A stretch of DNA of 64,000 nt from Citrobacter youngae ATCC 29220 (lineage in GTDB: Bacteria > Pseudomonadota > Gammaproteobacteria > Enterobacterales > Enterobacteriaceae), in NCBI RefSeq assembly GCF_000155975.1, contig NZ_GG730299.1, forward strand, positions 310,305 through 374,304, read 5' to 3'. Positions 46,750 to 56,112 of this stretch are shown here, in pieces (the stretch's first letter is position 1; each line of letters starts with the position of its first letter). Made by a program: the position numbers and the translations under genes. The notes beneath the pieces were generated by a model. That model did not search any database. It was not told the origin of the DNA and worked only from the letters and a program-made list of their open reading frames with translations.

Positions 46750-49596
46750 TTGAAATACCTTGCTTCCGTTCATTCAACCCTAAAAGTCTCACGCTACCTG
46801 TTCAGAGCGTTGGCGCTCCTGATCTGGTGTCTGATCGCTTTTGCCTCCGTGTTCTATATTGTGAACGCGCTGCACCAGAGAGAGTCTGAGATCCACCAGG
46901 AACTTAACCTCAGCTCCGATCAGGCCCAGCGCTATATCCAGCGCACATCCGATGTCATTAAAGAGCTGAAATATATTGCCGAGAATCGCTTAACGGCGGA
47001 AAACGGCGTGATGTCGTTGCGAGCGCGGGATGACAAAACCGTCGTACCTAACTTTGAGCCGCTGTTTGCCGACTCCGACTGTTCGGTGATGGGCAACGCC
47101 TGGCGAGGTTCCCTGGAGTCGCTGGCGTGGTTTATGCGCTACTGGCGCGACAACTTTTCCGCGGCCTATGATTTGAATCGCGTATTTCTGATCGGCAGCG
47201 ACAACCTTTGCATGGCCAATTTCGGCCTGCGTGAGATGCCCGTCGAACGTGACCAGGCCCTGAAAGCGCTGCATGAGCGCATTATTAAGTACCGCAATGC
47301 GCCGCAGGATGAAAGCGATAATAACCTGTTCTGGATTAGCCAGGGGCCGCGTCCTGGCGTGGGCTATTTCTATGCGCTGACGCCGGTTTATCTGGCTAAC
47401 CGTCTGCAGGCGCTGCTGGGCGTGGAACAACCTATTCGGATGGAGAACTTCTTCACGCCGGGCAGTTTACCGATGGGGGTTACCATCCTTGATGAAAATG
47501 GCCATGCGCTGATTTCGGTCACCGGTCCAGAGGGGAATATTAAGGCTGAACAACGCTGGATGCAGGAGCGTTCCTGGTTTGGCTATACGCCGGGTTTTCG
47601 CGATCTGGTGCTGAAGAAAAACTTGCCTCCGTCGTCGCTGAGCATTGTGTACTCTGTCCCGGTTGATCTGGTGCTGGAGCGGGTCCGCATGATGATCCTG
47701 AACGCTATCCTGCTGAATGTGCTGGTTGGCGCGGCATTATTTATGCTTACGCGCATGTATGAGCGGCGTATTTTTATTCCTGCGGAAAGCGATGCCCAGC
47801 GCCTGGAAGAACATGAGCAATTTAACCGTAAGATAGTGGCTTCCGCGCCGGTGGGTATCTGTATTTTGCGCACGCTGGATGGCATTAACATCCTGAGTAA
47901 TGAACTGGCGCACACTTACCTGAATATGCTGACGCATGAGGACCGGCAACGGTTAACGCAGATTATCTGCGGCCAGCAGGTTAATTTTGTCGATGTGCTG
48001 ACCAGTAATAATACCAATCTGCAAATCAGTTTCGTGCACTCGCGCTATCGCAATGAAAACGTGGCAATTTGTGTTCTGGTTGACGTCAGCGCGCGCGTGA
48101 AAATGGAAGAGTCGTTGCAGGAGATGGCCCAGGCGGCGGAGCAGGCGAGCCAGTCCAAATCGATGTTCCTTGCGACGGTGAGCCATGAGCTGCGTACGCC
48201 GCTGTATGGCATTATCGGTAACCTCGATTTGTTGCAAACCAAAGAGTTACCCAACGGGGTGGATCGCCTGGTGACGGCGATGAATAACTCTTCCAGCCTG
48301 CTATTGAAAATTATCAGCGATATTCTCGACTTCTCAAAAATTGAATCAGAACAGCTGAAGATTGAACCGCGCGAGTTCTCCCCGCGTGAAGTGATGAGCC
48401 ATATTACGGCAAACTATCTGCCGCTGGTGGTGCGTAAACAACTGGGATTGTACTGTTTTATCGACCCGGATGTGCCGGTCGCGCTGAATGGCGATCCAAT
48501 GCGTTTACAGCAGGTTATCTCTAATCTGCTGAGTAATGCGATCAAGTTTACCGATACCGGCTGTATTGTGCTGCACGTGCAGTGTGACGGCGATTACCTC
48601 AGTATCCGCGTGCGCGATACCGGGGTGGGTATCCCCGCCAAAGAAGTGGTGCGTTTGTTTGATCCTTTCTTCCAGGTGGGAACCGGCGTACAGCGTAATT
48701 TCCAGGGAACCGGGCTCGGTTTGGCTATCTGTGAAAAACTGATCAGCATGATGGATGGTGACATTTCCGTTGATTCAGAACCGGGAATGGGCAGCCAGTT
48801 TACGCTGCGTATCCCTCTTTATGGCGCTCAGTATCCGCAGAAAAAAGGTGTTGAAGGGCTGGCGGGAACCCGTTGCTGGCTGGCGGTGCGTAACGCCTCG
48901 CTGTATCGCTTTGTCGAATCCAGTCTGACGCGTAGCGGGGTGACGGTACTCCGTTATGAGGGGCAGCAGCCGGATGCCGATGACCTGCTGGTTGCCGACG
49001 ATGTGCTGGAACAGGCGTGGCAAGGGCGCGCCGCGGTGATTTTCTGCCGCCGCCACATTGGGATTCCGCTGGAAAGAAGGCCTGGGGAGTGGGTGCACAG
49101 CGTGGCGTCGCCGCACGAACTGCCCGCGCTGCTGGCGCATATTTACAGCGTTGATCTGGGGAGTGAAGAACTCTCCACGGCGCTACCCGCCCCGGATAAA
49201 GTCGGTGCTACGAACGATGACATGATGATCCTGGTGGTCGACGATCATCCTATCAATCGGCGTTTATTGGCCGATCAGCTGGGATCGTTGGGGTATCAAT
49301 GTAAAACGGCGAATGACGGGGTTGATGCACTTAATGTACTGAGTAAAAACCATATCGACATCGTGCTAAGCGACGTCAACATGCCAAACATGGATGGTTA
49401 TCGCCTGACGCAGCGCATCCGCCAGTTAGGATTAACGTTGCCGGTTGTGGGCGTGACGGCAAACGCGCTGGCTGAAGAGAAGCAGCGTTGTCTGGAATCC
49501 GGGATGGATAGCTGTCTTTCCAAGCCGGTGACATTAGATGTACTGAAGCAAACGCTGACGGTCTATGCGGAAAGAGTGAGGAAAACGCGGGGATAA
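46750..49596 (+). CDS. rcsC: RcsC, hybrid sensor kinase of the Rcs phosphorelay
   Basis: A 948-residue inner-membrane hybrid histidine kinase that responds to envelope stress through RcsF/IgaA and passes phosphate to RcsD and RcsB. Transmembrane helices flank a periplasmic domain (about residues 20–40 and 313–335). The phospho-accepting histidine is in ATVSHELRTPLYG (about 479) and the ATPase domain has NLLSNAIKF and GTGLGLAI. An ABL domain and a C-terminal receiver with Asp in IVLSDVNMPNMDG (about 875) follow. The start is TTG, as in the E. coli reading frame. It converges on rcsB. Confidence 0.96.
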   Translation: MKYLASVHSTLKVSRYLFRALALLIWCLIAFASVFYIVNALHQRESEIHQELNLSSDQAQRYIQRTSDVIKELKYIAENRLTAENGVMSLRARDDKTVVPNFEPLFADSDCSVMGNAWRGSLESLAWFMRYWRDNFSAAYDLNRVFLIGSDNLCMANFGLREMPVERDQALKALHERIIKYRNAPQDESDNNLFWISQGPRPGVGYFYALTPVYLANRLQALLGVEQPIRMENFFTPGSLPMGVTILDENGHALISVTGPEGNIKAEQRWMQERSWFGYTPGFRDLVLKKNLPPSSLSIVYSVPVDLVLERVRMMILNAILLNVLVGAALFMLTRMYERRIFIPAESDAQRLEEHEQFNRKIVASAPVGICILRTLDGINILSNELAHTYLNMLTHEDRQRLTQIICGQQVNFVDVLTSNNTNLQISFVHSRYRNENVAICVLVDVSARVKMEESLQEMAQAAEQASQSKSMFLATVSHELRTPLYGIIGNLDLLQTKELPNGVDRLVTAMNNSSSLLLKIISDILDFSKIESEQLKIEPREFSPREVMSHITANYLPLVVRKQLGLYCFIDPDVPVALNGDPMRLQQVISNLLSNAIKFTDTGCIVLHVQCDGDYLSIRVRDTGVGIPAKEVVRLFDPFFQVGTGVQRNFQGTGLGLAICEKLISMMDGDISVDSEPGMGSQFTLRIPLYGAQYPQKKGVEGLAGTRCWLAVRNASLYRFVESSLTRSGVTVLRYEGQQPDADDLLVADDVLEQAWQGRAAVIFCRRHIGIPLERRPGEWVHSVASPHELPALLAHIYSVDLGSEELSTALPAPDKVGATNDDMMILVVDDHPINRRLLADQLGSLGYQCKTANDGVDALNVLSKNHIDIVLSDVNMPNMDGYRLTQRIRQLGLTLPVVGVTANALAEEKQRCLESGMDSCLSKPVTLDVLKQTLTVYAERVRKTRG

Positions 49597-49602
49597 AAGA
49601 GA

Positions 49603-49690
49603 CCTGATGGCGGCGATTGCGTTATCTGGCCTACGGAACATGTACAATGCTGTATCGTTCGTAGGCCTGATAAACGCGGCGCCATCAGGC
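49603..49690. repeat. REP pair between convergent rcsC and rcsB
   Basis: Two inverted REP units: CCTGATGGCGGCGATTGCG continuing to TTATCTGGCCTAC, and GTAGGCCTGATAAACGCGGC ending GCCATCAGGC. They form the boundary between the two convergent transcripts. Confidence 0.85.
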
Positions 49691-49697
49691 AGTTGAA

Positions 49698-50348
49698 TTA
49701 CTCTTTGTCAGACGGGCTCAGCGTCACGGAGGAGAGGTAATTCAGCAGGGCGATATCGTTTTCCACACCCAGTTTCATCATTGCGGATTTTTTCTGGCTA
49801 CTGATGGTTTTAATACTGCGGTTGAGCTTTTTCGCAATTTCTGTAACCAGGAAACCTTCGGCAAACAGGCGCAGCACTTCGCTCTCTTTCGGTGACAGGC
49901 GTTTGTCGCCATAGCCGCTGGCGCTGATTTTTTCCAGCAGACGAGAAACGCTTTCCGGGGTAAATTTCTTTCCCTTTTGCAGCGCGGCCAGCGCTTTCGG
50001 CAGGTCCGTTGGCGCGCCTTGCTTCAGGACAATCCCTTCAATATCGAGATCCAGTACCGCGCTCAGGATGGCCGGGTTATTGTTCATGGTCAGAACAATA
50101 ATCGACAGGCTCGGAAAATGGCGCTTGATGTATTTAATTAACGTGATCCCATCACCGTATTTATCTCCCGGCATGGAGAGGTCGGTAATCAACACATGGG
50201 CATCTAACTTAGGCAAGTTGTTGATCAGTGCTGTGGAGTCTTCAAATTCGCCGACAACATTTACCCACTCGATTTGTTCAAGTGATTTACGAATACCGAA
50301 CAGTACAATCGGGTGGTCATCGGCAATAATTACGTTCATAGTGTTCAT
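49698..50348 (-). CDS. rcsB: RcsB, response regulator of the Rcs phosphorelay
   Basis: A 216-residue NarL/FixJ-type regulator controlling capsule, motility and acid-stress genes, alone or with partners such as RcsA. The receiver domain has the acidic pocket in IIADDHP (Asp10, Asp11) and phospho-acceptor Asp56 in LITDLSMPG. The C-terminal LuxR-type HTH is LSPKESEVLRLFAEGF and VTEIAKKLNRSIKTIS. The start at MNTMNVIIAD is set by E. coli length; a longer in-frame extension is not used. It lies 16 bases after rcsD, which it follows in one operon. Confidence 0.97.
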   Translation of the reverse strand: MNTMNVIIADDHPIVLFGIRKSLEQIEWVNVVGEFEDSTALINNLPKLDAHVLITDLSMPGDKYGDGITLIKYIKRHFPSLSIIVLTMNNNPAILSAVLDLDIEGIVLKQGAPTDLPKALAALQKGKKFTPESVSRLLEKISASGYGDKRLSPKESEVLRLFAEGFLVTEIAKKLNRSIKTISSQKKSAMMKLGVENDIALLNYLSSVTLSPSDKE

Positions 50349-50364
50349 GTATTGGGCTACCTTG

Positions 50365-53034
50365 CTACAGCAAGCTCTTGACGTATGCGTCAATGTCGCT
50401 GATGTATTTTTCTATACCTGGAGCATCTTTCTCTTGAATAAGATGTTCCAGCGCTTCACATAACTGCTTGCCGGGTACCAGATTAAGCATGGCAAACACG
50501 CCTTTCAGGCGATGAGCCGTTTGGGCTAACGCAGCGAAATCACTGGTTGCTGCCTCAGTATACAACCTCTTAACATCATCCGGTACTGTGTCTACAAAGA
50601 GCGCATAGTAACCGCTGGCATGAAGTTCGGCGTTTTCATCTCCGCCGAGGGGGAGTTCCTGGATCTCTTCTTGTGCCAGCTGTTCTTCTATCAACTCGAG
50701 GACAGCTTCCTGCATAGCATTGCTCATATTAAAGTTGACGCGCAGCTGACCGGGGCCAATTTTCCGTACGCCAGACTCATCATCGCTTAAAAGCAAGCCC
50801 GAGGCAGTAAGATTAGACGGATTATCTGTTAAAAAGAGATCATATTCTTGACTATTCAATCGTTCGTCGGGCGTGATGCAGGTTGCCCCCCAGTTTTCCA
50901 GCTGGCGTAACACAATGCTCCGTACGTCATTCGAGGTCACATCAACCATCACGCAGACGTCATCCAGGAGGCGCTCTTCACTGTCAGCATGTTGATCGTG
51001 CAGCGGCATTTTAACATGGACTATATAACGCGTTCCAAGCTCTTCCCGCGCTTTAATGTTCAGGTGTCCGCCCAGCTTACGGGCTAGCCGATCGCATAGC
51101 CAAAACGTTAATGGGTTGGCTTTGCCATAACGATCGCCTTGCGTGTCATTAATGAAGGGGAAATGCAGGTTATCAACTTCCTGCAACGTGACGCCTTCCC
51201 CGGTATCCAGAATGCGGAAGGTCAGGCGTTCAGCCTCCGACTCATCCTGATCGACTTCCAGCGTGATTTTACCAATCTGCGTGGTGGTTACCGCATACTG
51301 GATCAGCAGCAGCAAAATACGGCGCAGGGCATCGCGATCGCCACGACGCTCGTCATGGGCGCTAAGGTGATTTTTAATCAGCAGCTGTAGCCCCTTACGC
51401 TTAATGGCTGGCAGAACCTCCGGGACCACGTCGTCAATCAACGCCTGTATGGAAAACAGCGTTGATTCGCCTTTCCACGCGTCGCTTTCCAGCAGATTAG
51501 CCAACTGGATTTCATCCACCATGCGTACCAGAACATCGGCCTGATTTGCCAGTTTCTGGGCGTCAGGGGTATTGAGCGCGGCGGCATTCGCTGCCAGTGT
51601 TTTCGCCGGGTCTTTCAGCGCGCTGCCAATATTCTGCATAAAGGCCGCGCGGGCCTGCTGGTTCTTCTCATACAGTCGCTGCGCTTGCTTCAGCTTCTTA
51701 TTAACCAGCACTTCGCGGTCCTGGTCACGAATGATAAAGATCTGCGTGCGCGATGAGATCTGGCTGCGAAACAGCCTGATCTCATACAATTCATTATTGA
51801 TGGTGGCCTGAATGACGCCCTGATGCTGTTCCGCCATGCTGGTAATGTTTTGCAAATTTAAGTGCGGCAGCAGGTGGTCGGCAATTTTATTGCTGATAAC
51901 CGTGCGGTTTGCTTCTTGATCGTGCACCAGCAATCCCAGCGGCAGGAGCGAAACAATCTCTTCATTGATCGCCCGCAGGATGCGCAGTTCATTATTTGCC
52001 GCAAGATTTGGCGCCACTTCGGTTGAGCGGGCAGGGCGGTGGCGAAAGGTGGTATAGCCAAACAGCGCCAGGGCCAGCAACGCGATGTTCAGTAACAGCG
52101 GTAGCAGAATGTTTTGCAGCGTATCGAGTAGCAATGAGCCAAACGGAACCTGCCAGACCAGCCGCATATCCGTTGAGTCCAGCGCCGAAGAGATCTCAAT
52201 TTTACCGTTGTTAAAATTAATGCTGACGCTGTCAGGCGACTCTTTTTCATTAACGTGTTCAGTCGTTGCCGTGGCATCAGGAACCAGATGGAAACTGTCC
52301 AGCGGCATGCCGGCAGGGATCAGATCGTTAATCGGTAGGTCAAAGGCGACAACCGTTGCCAGATGTCCCGGCTGATTAAAGGTCGTCCGTAGCGTGAAGT
52401 AATGTCCGTTCTGCCAGACCAGACGGCGCAACGACGAGAAGCTTTCACGCTCATCCAGCGCATTGGCCTGCTGCAGCATTTCAGCGCGCCGGGAGTCGAC
52501 AATATTACCGATCGTCGATTCCTTAAAGCCGGAAGTGAGATCTTTCAGCGGCAATGTAGAGATAAGAATCAGGCTATTGTCCTGACCATTGAGGTAATAC
52601 ATTGACCATGGGACATTTTCCGCGCCCCATAGCGTATCCAGATAGGTTGAGATACGCTGGGTCATCTCCAGCGTAGAACTGTCATGCGAGCCGAAAATCA
52701 GCGCTTCGGTCTTTCTGCGGGGTTTCTCAAGATAGTAGACGTCCTGTTTCAGGCGAGTTTCCTGCAGCCCTTCGGCGCCAGGCGTGCTGGCCGTGGCGGC
52801 AATATTGTCATAGATTTGCCAGGTCACGTATCGCCAGGTATCGACCCGTTTATGAATAGCATGGGTGATATCGACAATCTGATAGCTCTTATCCTTTAGC
52901 CAGGTGTTGACGGCGCTCTGGACCATGACGCCCATCATCACCAACAGCACAACGATCAGTAATAAGAAGTAACGGGTAATACTTCCCGGTAGCAGGGAGA
53001 ATCGGGTAGAAGCCGTTGTGTCAGACTGACTCAT
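50365..53034 (-). CDS. rcsD: RcsD, phosphotransfer protein of the Rcs phosphorelay
   Basis: An 889-residue inner-membrane histidine phosphotransfer protein between RcsC and RcsB. Two transmembrane helices (about residues 20–40 and 310–332) enclose a periplasmic domain. The following PAS-like and kinase-like (ATPase-dead) domains resemble RcsC but lack the H-box. The ABL domain and C-terminal HPt domain follow, with phospho-His in AQTAHRLKGVFA (about 841). Length matches E. coli RcsD (890). First gene of rcsDB. Confidence 0.96.
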   Translation of the reverse strand: MSQSDTTASTRFSLLPGSITRYFLLLIVVLLVMMGVMVQSAVNTWLKDKSYQIVDITHAIHKRVDTWRYVTWQIYDNIAATASTPGAEGLQETRLKQDVYYLEKPRRKTEALIFGSHDSSTLEMTQRISTYLDTLWGAENVPWSMYYLNGQDNSLILISTLPLKDLTSGFKESTIGNIVDSRRAEMLQQANALDERESFSSLRRLVWQNGHYFTLRTTFNQPGHLATVVAFDLPINDLIPAGMPLDSFHLVPDATATTEHVNEKESPDSVSINFNNGKIEISSALDSTDMRLVWQVPFGSLLLDTLQNILLPLLLNIALLALALFGYTTFRHRPARSTEVAPNLAANNELRILRAINEEIVSLLPLGLLVHDQEANRTVISNKIADHLLPHLNLQNITSMAEQHQGVIQATINNELYEIRLFRSQISSRTQIFIIRDQDREVLVNKKLKQAQRLYEKNQQARAAFMQNIGSALKDPAKTLAANAAALNTPDAQKLANQADVLVRMVDEIQLANLLESDAWKGESTLFSIQALIDDVVPEVLPAIKRKGLQLLIKNHLSAHDERRGDRDALRRILLLLIQYAVTTTQIGKITLEVDQDESEAERLTFRILDTGEGVTLQEVDNLHFPFINDTQGDRYGKANPLTFWLCDRLARKLGGHLNIKAREELGTRYIVHVKMPLHDQHADSEERLLDDVCVMVDVTSNDVRSIVLRQLENWGATCITPDERLNSQEYDLFLTDNPSNLTASGLLLSDDESGVRKIGPGQLRVNFNMSNAMQEAVLELIEEQLAQEEIQELPLGGDENAELHASGYYALFVDTVPDDVKRLYTEAATSDFAALAQTAHRLKGVFAMLNLVPGKQLCEALEHLIQEKDAPGIEKYISDIDAYVKSLL

Positions 53035-53339
53035 TCGTGTTTATGACCTGTTAAACGACGCGAAAGATGAAGGGGCAGTATAAAGGGTAATGTATGAATT
53101 ACCACATTTACACAACGTCCCGCGCGTTGCGCGCCACTGCCCTGCAACAAGGGTAAGGCAACGTGTACAGTGGCTGACGACCGGTACAAATAGGGACGAT
53201 ACGGGTTTAGATTTAGCATTAAATAACAAGAGATTATTTGCTGGATTTATATGTCGCTGTAGCGCGAAGTGAACGTTAATAGTCGTGATTGATGCGCATG
53301 GATAGCACAGAACAGCCCGTTATGTGTAAAGAAAAGTAA
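53035..53339. other. rcsD–micF intergenic region
   Basis: About 305 bp upstream of rcsD with no supported gene. Short open frames here have no ribosome binding site or family match. It should carry the rcsDB promoter; I cannot define its hexamers with confidence. Confidence 0.4.
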
Positions 53340-53432
53340 AAAAAAAACCGAACGCAGAGCATTCGGTTGAAATAGGGGTAAACAGACATTCATGAATGAA
53401 TGACGGTAATAAATAAAGTTAATGATGATAGC
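53340..53432 (-). ncRNA. micF: MicF antisense small RNA
   Basis: The minus strand from 53432 begins GCTATCATCATTAACTTTAT and ends with the hairpin ACCGAATGC-TCT-GCGTTCGGT and a T-run, giving a 93-base RNA nearly identical to E. coli MicF. MicF pairs with the ompF message through its 5' region and lowers OmpF with the help of Hfq. It is divergent from ompC, as in E. coli, and shares the OmpR-controlled region. Confidence 0.95.
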
Positions 53433-53587
53433 GAGTCTATTTTAGTTGCGAGTGAAGATTTTGTTTTGTCATTCAGTGCTATGAAGATTTTGTGTGTAAG
53501 TGATTGATTTAAATGTTTAATTAAATAATTCTTGATTATTTGTGCTTATTTTTGCAGATTTTTCGTTTTAGAAAAGTTCCCTTAAAT

Positions 53588-53680
53588 TAACATTTAGAAA
53601 CATCTATACCGATAAATGAAACACCTTAAAAGTTTTAGTATCATATTCGTGTTGGATTATTCTTTGTTTTTGCGGAGAAT
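53588..53680 (+). promoter_or_regulatory. OmpR-binding region and promoter of ompC
   Basis: Three adjacent OmpR sites align with the E. coli ompC C1, C2 and C3 boxes: ACATTTAGAAACATCTA (from 53590), CCGATAAATGAAACACCTTA (from 53609), and AAAGTTTTAGTATCATATTC (from 53628). The -10 GAGAAT at 53675–53680 follows. Under EnvZ/OmpR control this region raises ompC at high osmolarity. Confidence 0.85.
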
Positions 53681-53763
53681 GAAGTTGCCGACTGGTTAAT
53701 GACCTTAATCAGTATGCAGTGGCATAAAAAAGCAATAAAGGCATATAACAGAGGGTTAATAAC

Positions 53764-54864
53764 ATGAAAGTCAAAGTACTGTCCCTCCTGGTACCAGCAC
53801 TGCTGGTAGCAGGTACCGCAAATGCGGCTGAAATTTATAACAAAGACGGCAACAAATTAGACCTGTACGGTAAAGTCGATGGTCTGCACTATTTCTCTGA
53901 TGACTCTTCTAAAGATGGCGATCAGACCTATATGCGTATCGGCTTCAAAGGCGAAACCCAGGTTAACGACCAACTGACCGGTTACGGCCAGTGGGAATAC
54001 CAGATCATGGGTAACTCCTCTGAAAACGAAAACAACGCCTGGACCCGTGTGGCGTTTGCTGGTCTGAAGTTCGCTGATGCAGGTTCTTTCGACTACGGTC
54101 GTAACTACGGCGTGGTTTACGACGTAACGTCCTGGACCGACGTTCTGCCGGAATTCGGCGGCGACACTTACGGTTCTGACAACTTTATGCAGCAGCGTGG
54201 TAACGGCTTCGCGACCTACCGTAACACCGACTTCTTCGGTCTGGTTGATGGCCTGAACTTTGCCATTCAGTACCAGGGTAAAAACGGTAGCCCGGAAGGC
54301 GAAGGCATGACTGGTGTGACCGGCAACGGTCGTGATGCACTGAACCAGAACGGCGACGGCGTTGGCGGATCCATCACTTATGATATCGGTGAAGGCTTCG
54401 CGCTGGGTACTGCGGTCACCAGCTCCAAACGTACTGACGAGCAGAACAAGCTGAACTTTGGTACCGGCGATCGTGCTGAAACCTACACCGGCGGTCTGAA
54501 ATACGACGCGAACAACATCTACCTGGCAGCACAGTACACCCAGACCTACAACGCAACGCGTGCGGGCTCCCTGGGCTGGGCTAACAAAGCACAGAACTTC
54601 GAAGCTGTTGCGCAGTACCAGTTCGACTTCGGTTTGCGTCCGTCCGTCGCTTACCTGCAGTCTAAAGGTAAAGACCTGGGCCGTGGCTATGGCGACGAAG
54701 ATATCCTGAAATATGTTGATGTTGGCGCAACCTACTACTTCAACAAAAACATGTCCACCTATGTTGATTACAAAATCAACCTGCTGGATGACAACCAGTT
54801 CACCCGTGATGCTGGCATCTCTACCGATGATATCGTAGCACTGGGCCTGGTTTACCAGTTCTAA
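53764..54864 (+). CDS. ompC: OmpC, outer-membrane porin
   Basis: A 366-residue trimeric general porin. The signal peptide (residues 1–21, ending GTANA) precedes mature [19 protein letters not shown]. The constriction loop L3 motif [26 protein letters not shown] spans about 130–155 (PEFGGDTYG at its start), and the barrel ends with VALGLVYQF, whose terminal Phe is required for assembly. The surface loops differ from E. coli OmpC, as is usual between species. Codon use is strongly biased, as expected for a highly expressed gene. An intrinsic terminator follows. Confidence 0.97.
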   Translation: MKVKVLSLLVPALLVAGTANAAEIYNKDGNKLDLYGKVDGLHYFSDDSSKDGDQTYMRIGFKGETQVNDQLTGYGQWEYQIMGNSSENENNAWTRVAFAGLKFADAGSFDYGRNYGVVYDVTSWTDVLPEFGGDTYGSDNFMQQRGNGFATYRNTDFFGLVDGLNFAIQYQGKNGSPEGEGMTGVTGNGRDALNQNGDGVGGSITYDIGEGFALGTAVTSSKRTDEQNKLNFGTGDRAETYTGGLKYDANNIYLAAQYTQTYNATRAGSLGWANKAQNFEAVAQYQFDFGLRPSVAYLQSKGKDLGRGYGDEDILKYVDVGATYYFNKNMSTYVDYKINLLDDNQFTRDAGISTDDIVALGLVYQF

Positions 54865-54882
54865 TCTGCGCTTATTGTTGTT

Positions 54883-54906
54883 AAAAGGCCCTGCGGGGCC
54901 TTTTTT
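54883..54906 (+). terminator. Intrinsic terminator of ompC
   Basis: A hairpin, AAAAGGCCC-TGC-GGGGCCTTTTTT with a T-run, lies 19 bases after the stop. Confidence 0.92.
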
Positions 54907-54980
54907 AATGCGCTTTTTCCGCCGTACAAATAACGATTTTTGGTGTACTCTTGCGCCCGTTCGCATGAGGATAATTACGT

Positions 54981-56033
54981 ATGGAAATGAATTTTTATCG
55001 CGCAGCGCTGCTGGCTGTGACGATCTTTTTTGTCGGGTGCGATGAGAGCACGAAACCGACTCAGAGCACACAACCCGCCACCGTTCTGCAAGGTAAAACG
55101 ATGGGCACTTTCTGGCGGGTCAGCGCGGTGGGCGTGGATGCCAAACGCGCCAGGGAGCTGCAGGCGAAGATTCAGACTCAACTTGATGCTGACGATCAGC
55201 TTCTCTCTACCTATAAGAATGATTCTGCGCTGATGCGCTTTAATCTGTCGAAAAGCCTGTCGCCGTGGCCGGTTAACGACGCGATGGCGGATATTGTAAC
55301 CTCGGCGCTGCGGATTGGCGCGAAAACCGATGGGGCGATGGATATTACCGTGGGACCGCTGGTCAATCTGTGGGGTTTTGGTCCGGAGCAGCAACCCGTC
55401 CATATTCCCACTCAGGCGCAAATTGACGCCGCAAAAGCGCAAACCGGGCTTTCACATCTGAAGGTGATCAATGAGGCGGATCGCAACTACCTGCAAAAAG
55501 ATCTGCCCGATTTGTCTGTGGATCTCTCTACCGTTGGCGAAGGTTATGCCGCCGATCATCTGGCGCGGCTAATGGAACAAGAGGGGATCGCCCGTTATCT
55601 GGTTTCCGTTGGCGGTGCGCTGAACAGCCGCGGCATGAATGCGGAAGGACATCCGTGGCGGGTGGCGATCCAGAAACCCACCGATCGAGAAAACGCGGTG
55701 CAAGCAGTTGTCGACATTAACGGGCATGGCATCAGCACCTCCGGCAGCTACCGTAACTATTACGAGCTGGACGGTAAACGCCTGTCGCATGTTATCAATC
55801 CGCAAACGGGTCGTCCGATCGAACACAACCTGGTGTCGGTGACGGTGATAGCGCCGACGGCGCTGGAGGCTGACGGTTGGGATACTGGTTTGATGGTGCT
55901 CGGCCCGGAAAAAGCCAAAGAGGTGGTGCGTCGTGAAGGGCTGGCGGTCTATATGATTGTGAAAGAGGGGCAGGGGTTTAAAACCTGGATGTCACCGCAG
56001 TTTAAAAGCTTTCTGCTCAGCGATAAAAATTAA
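54981..56033 (+). CDS. apbE: ApbE, periplasmic FAD:protein FMN transferase
   Basis: A 350-residue lipoprotein that attaches FMN to threonine residues of target flavoproteins such as the Rnf and Nqr complexes. The signal peptide ends in a lipobox-like FFVGC with Cys near residue 20. Family motifs follow: KTMGTFWRVSAVG, GAMDITVGPLVNLWGFGP, VDLSTVGEGYAADHL and SHVINPQTGRPIEHNLVSVTV. Metal-site residues fall in the C-terminal ADGWDTGLMVLG. The stop codon overlaps the presumed Ada operator of the next gene. Confidence 0.95.
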   Translation: MEMNFYRAALLAVTIFFVGCDESTKPTQSTQPATVLQGKTMGTFWRVSAVGVDAKRARELQAKIQTQLDADDQLLSTYKNDSALMRFNLSKSLSPWPVNDAMADIVTSALRIGAKTDGAMDITVGPLVNLWGFGPEQQPVHIPTQAQIDAAKAQTGLSHLKVINEADRNYLQKDLPDLSVDLSTVGEGYAADHLARLMEQEGIARYLVSVGGALNSRGMNAEGHPWRVAIQKPTDRENAVQAVVDINGHGISTSGSYRNYYELDGKRLSHVINPQTGRPIEHNLVSVTVIAPTALEADGWDTGLMVLGPEKAKEVVRREGLAVYMIVKEGQGFKTWMSPQFKSFLLSDKN

Positions 56034-56040
56034 AAAGCAA
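56028..56040 (+). promoter_or_regulatory. Degenerate Ada operator upstream of ada
   Basis: AATTAAAAAGCAA aligns with the E. coli ada-box region AATTAAAGCGCAA, with two changes in the central GC. It overlaps the apbE stop codon and lies 73 bases before the ada ATG. The mismatches may weaken methylated-Ada activation. Confidence 0.45.
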
Positions 56041-56112
56041 GATTGCGGGTTTTTGTACCCGGCTCTCGGGACACACTGAGGCTAAGCGCTATGCTTAACA
56101 AAGGAGTCCATA

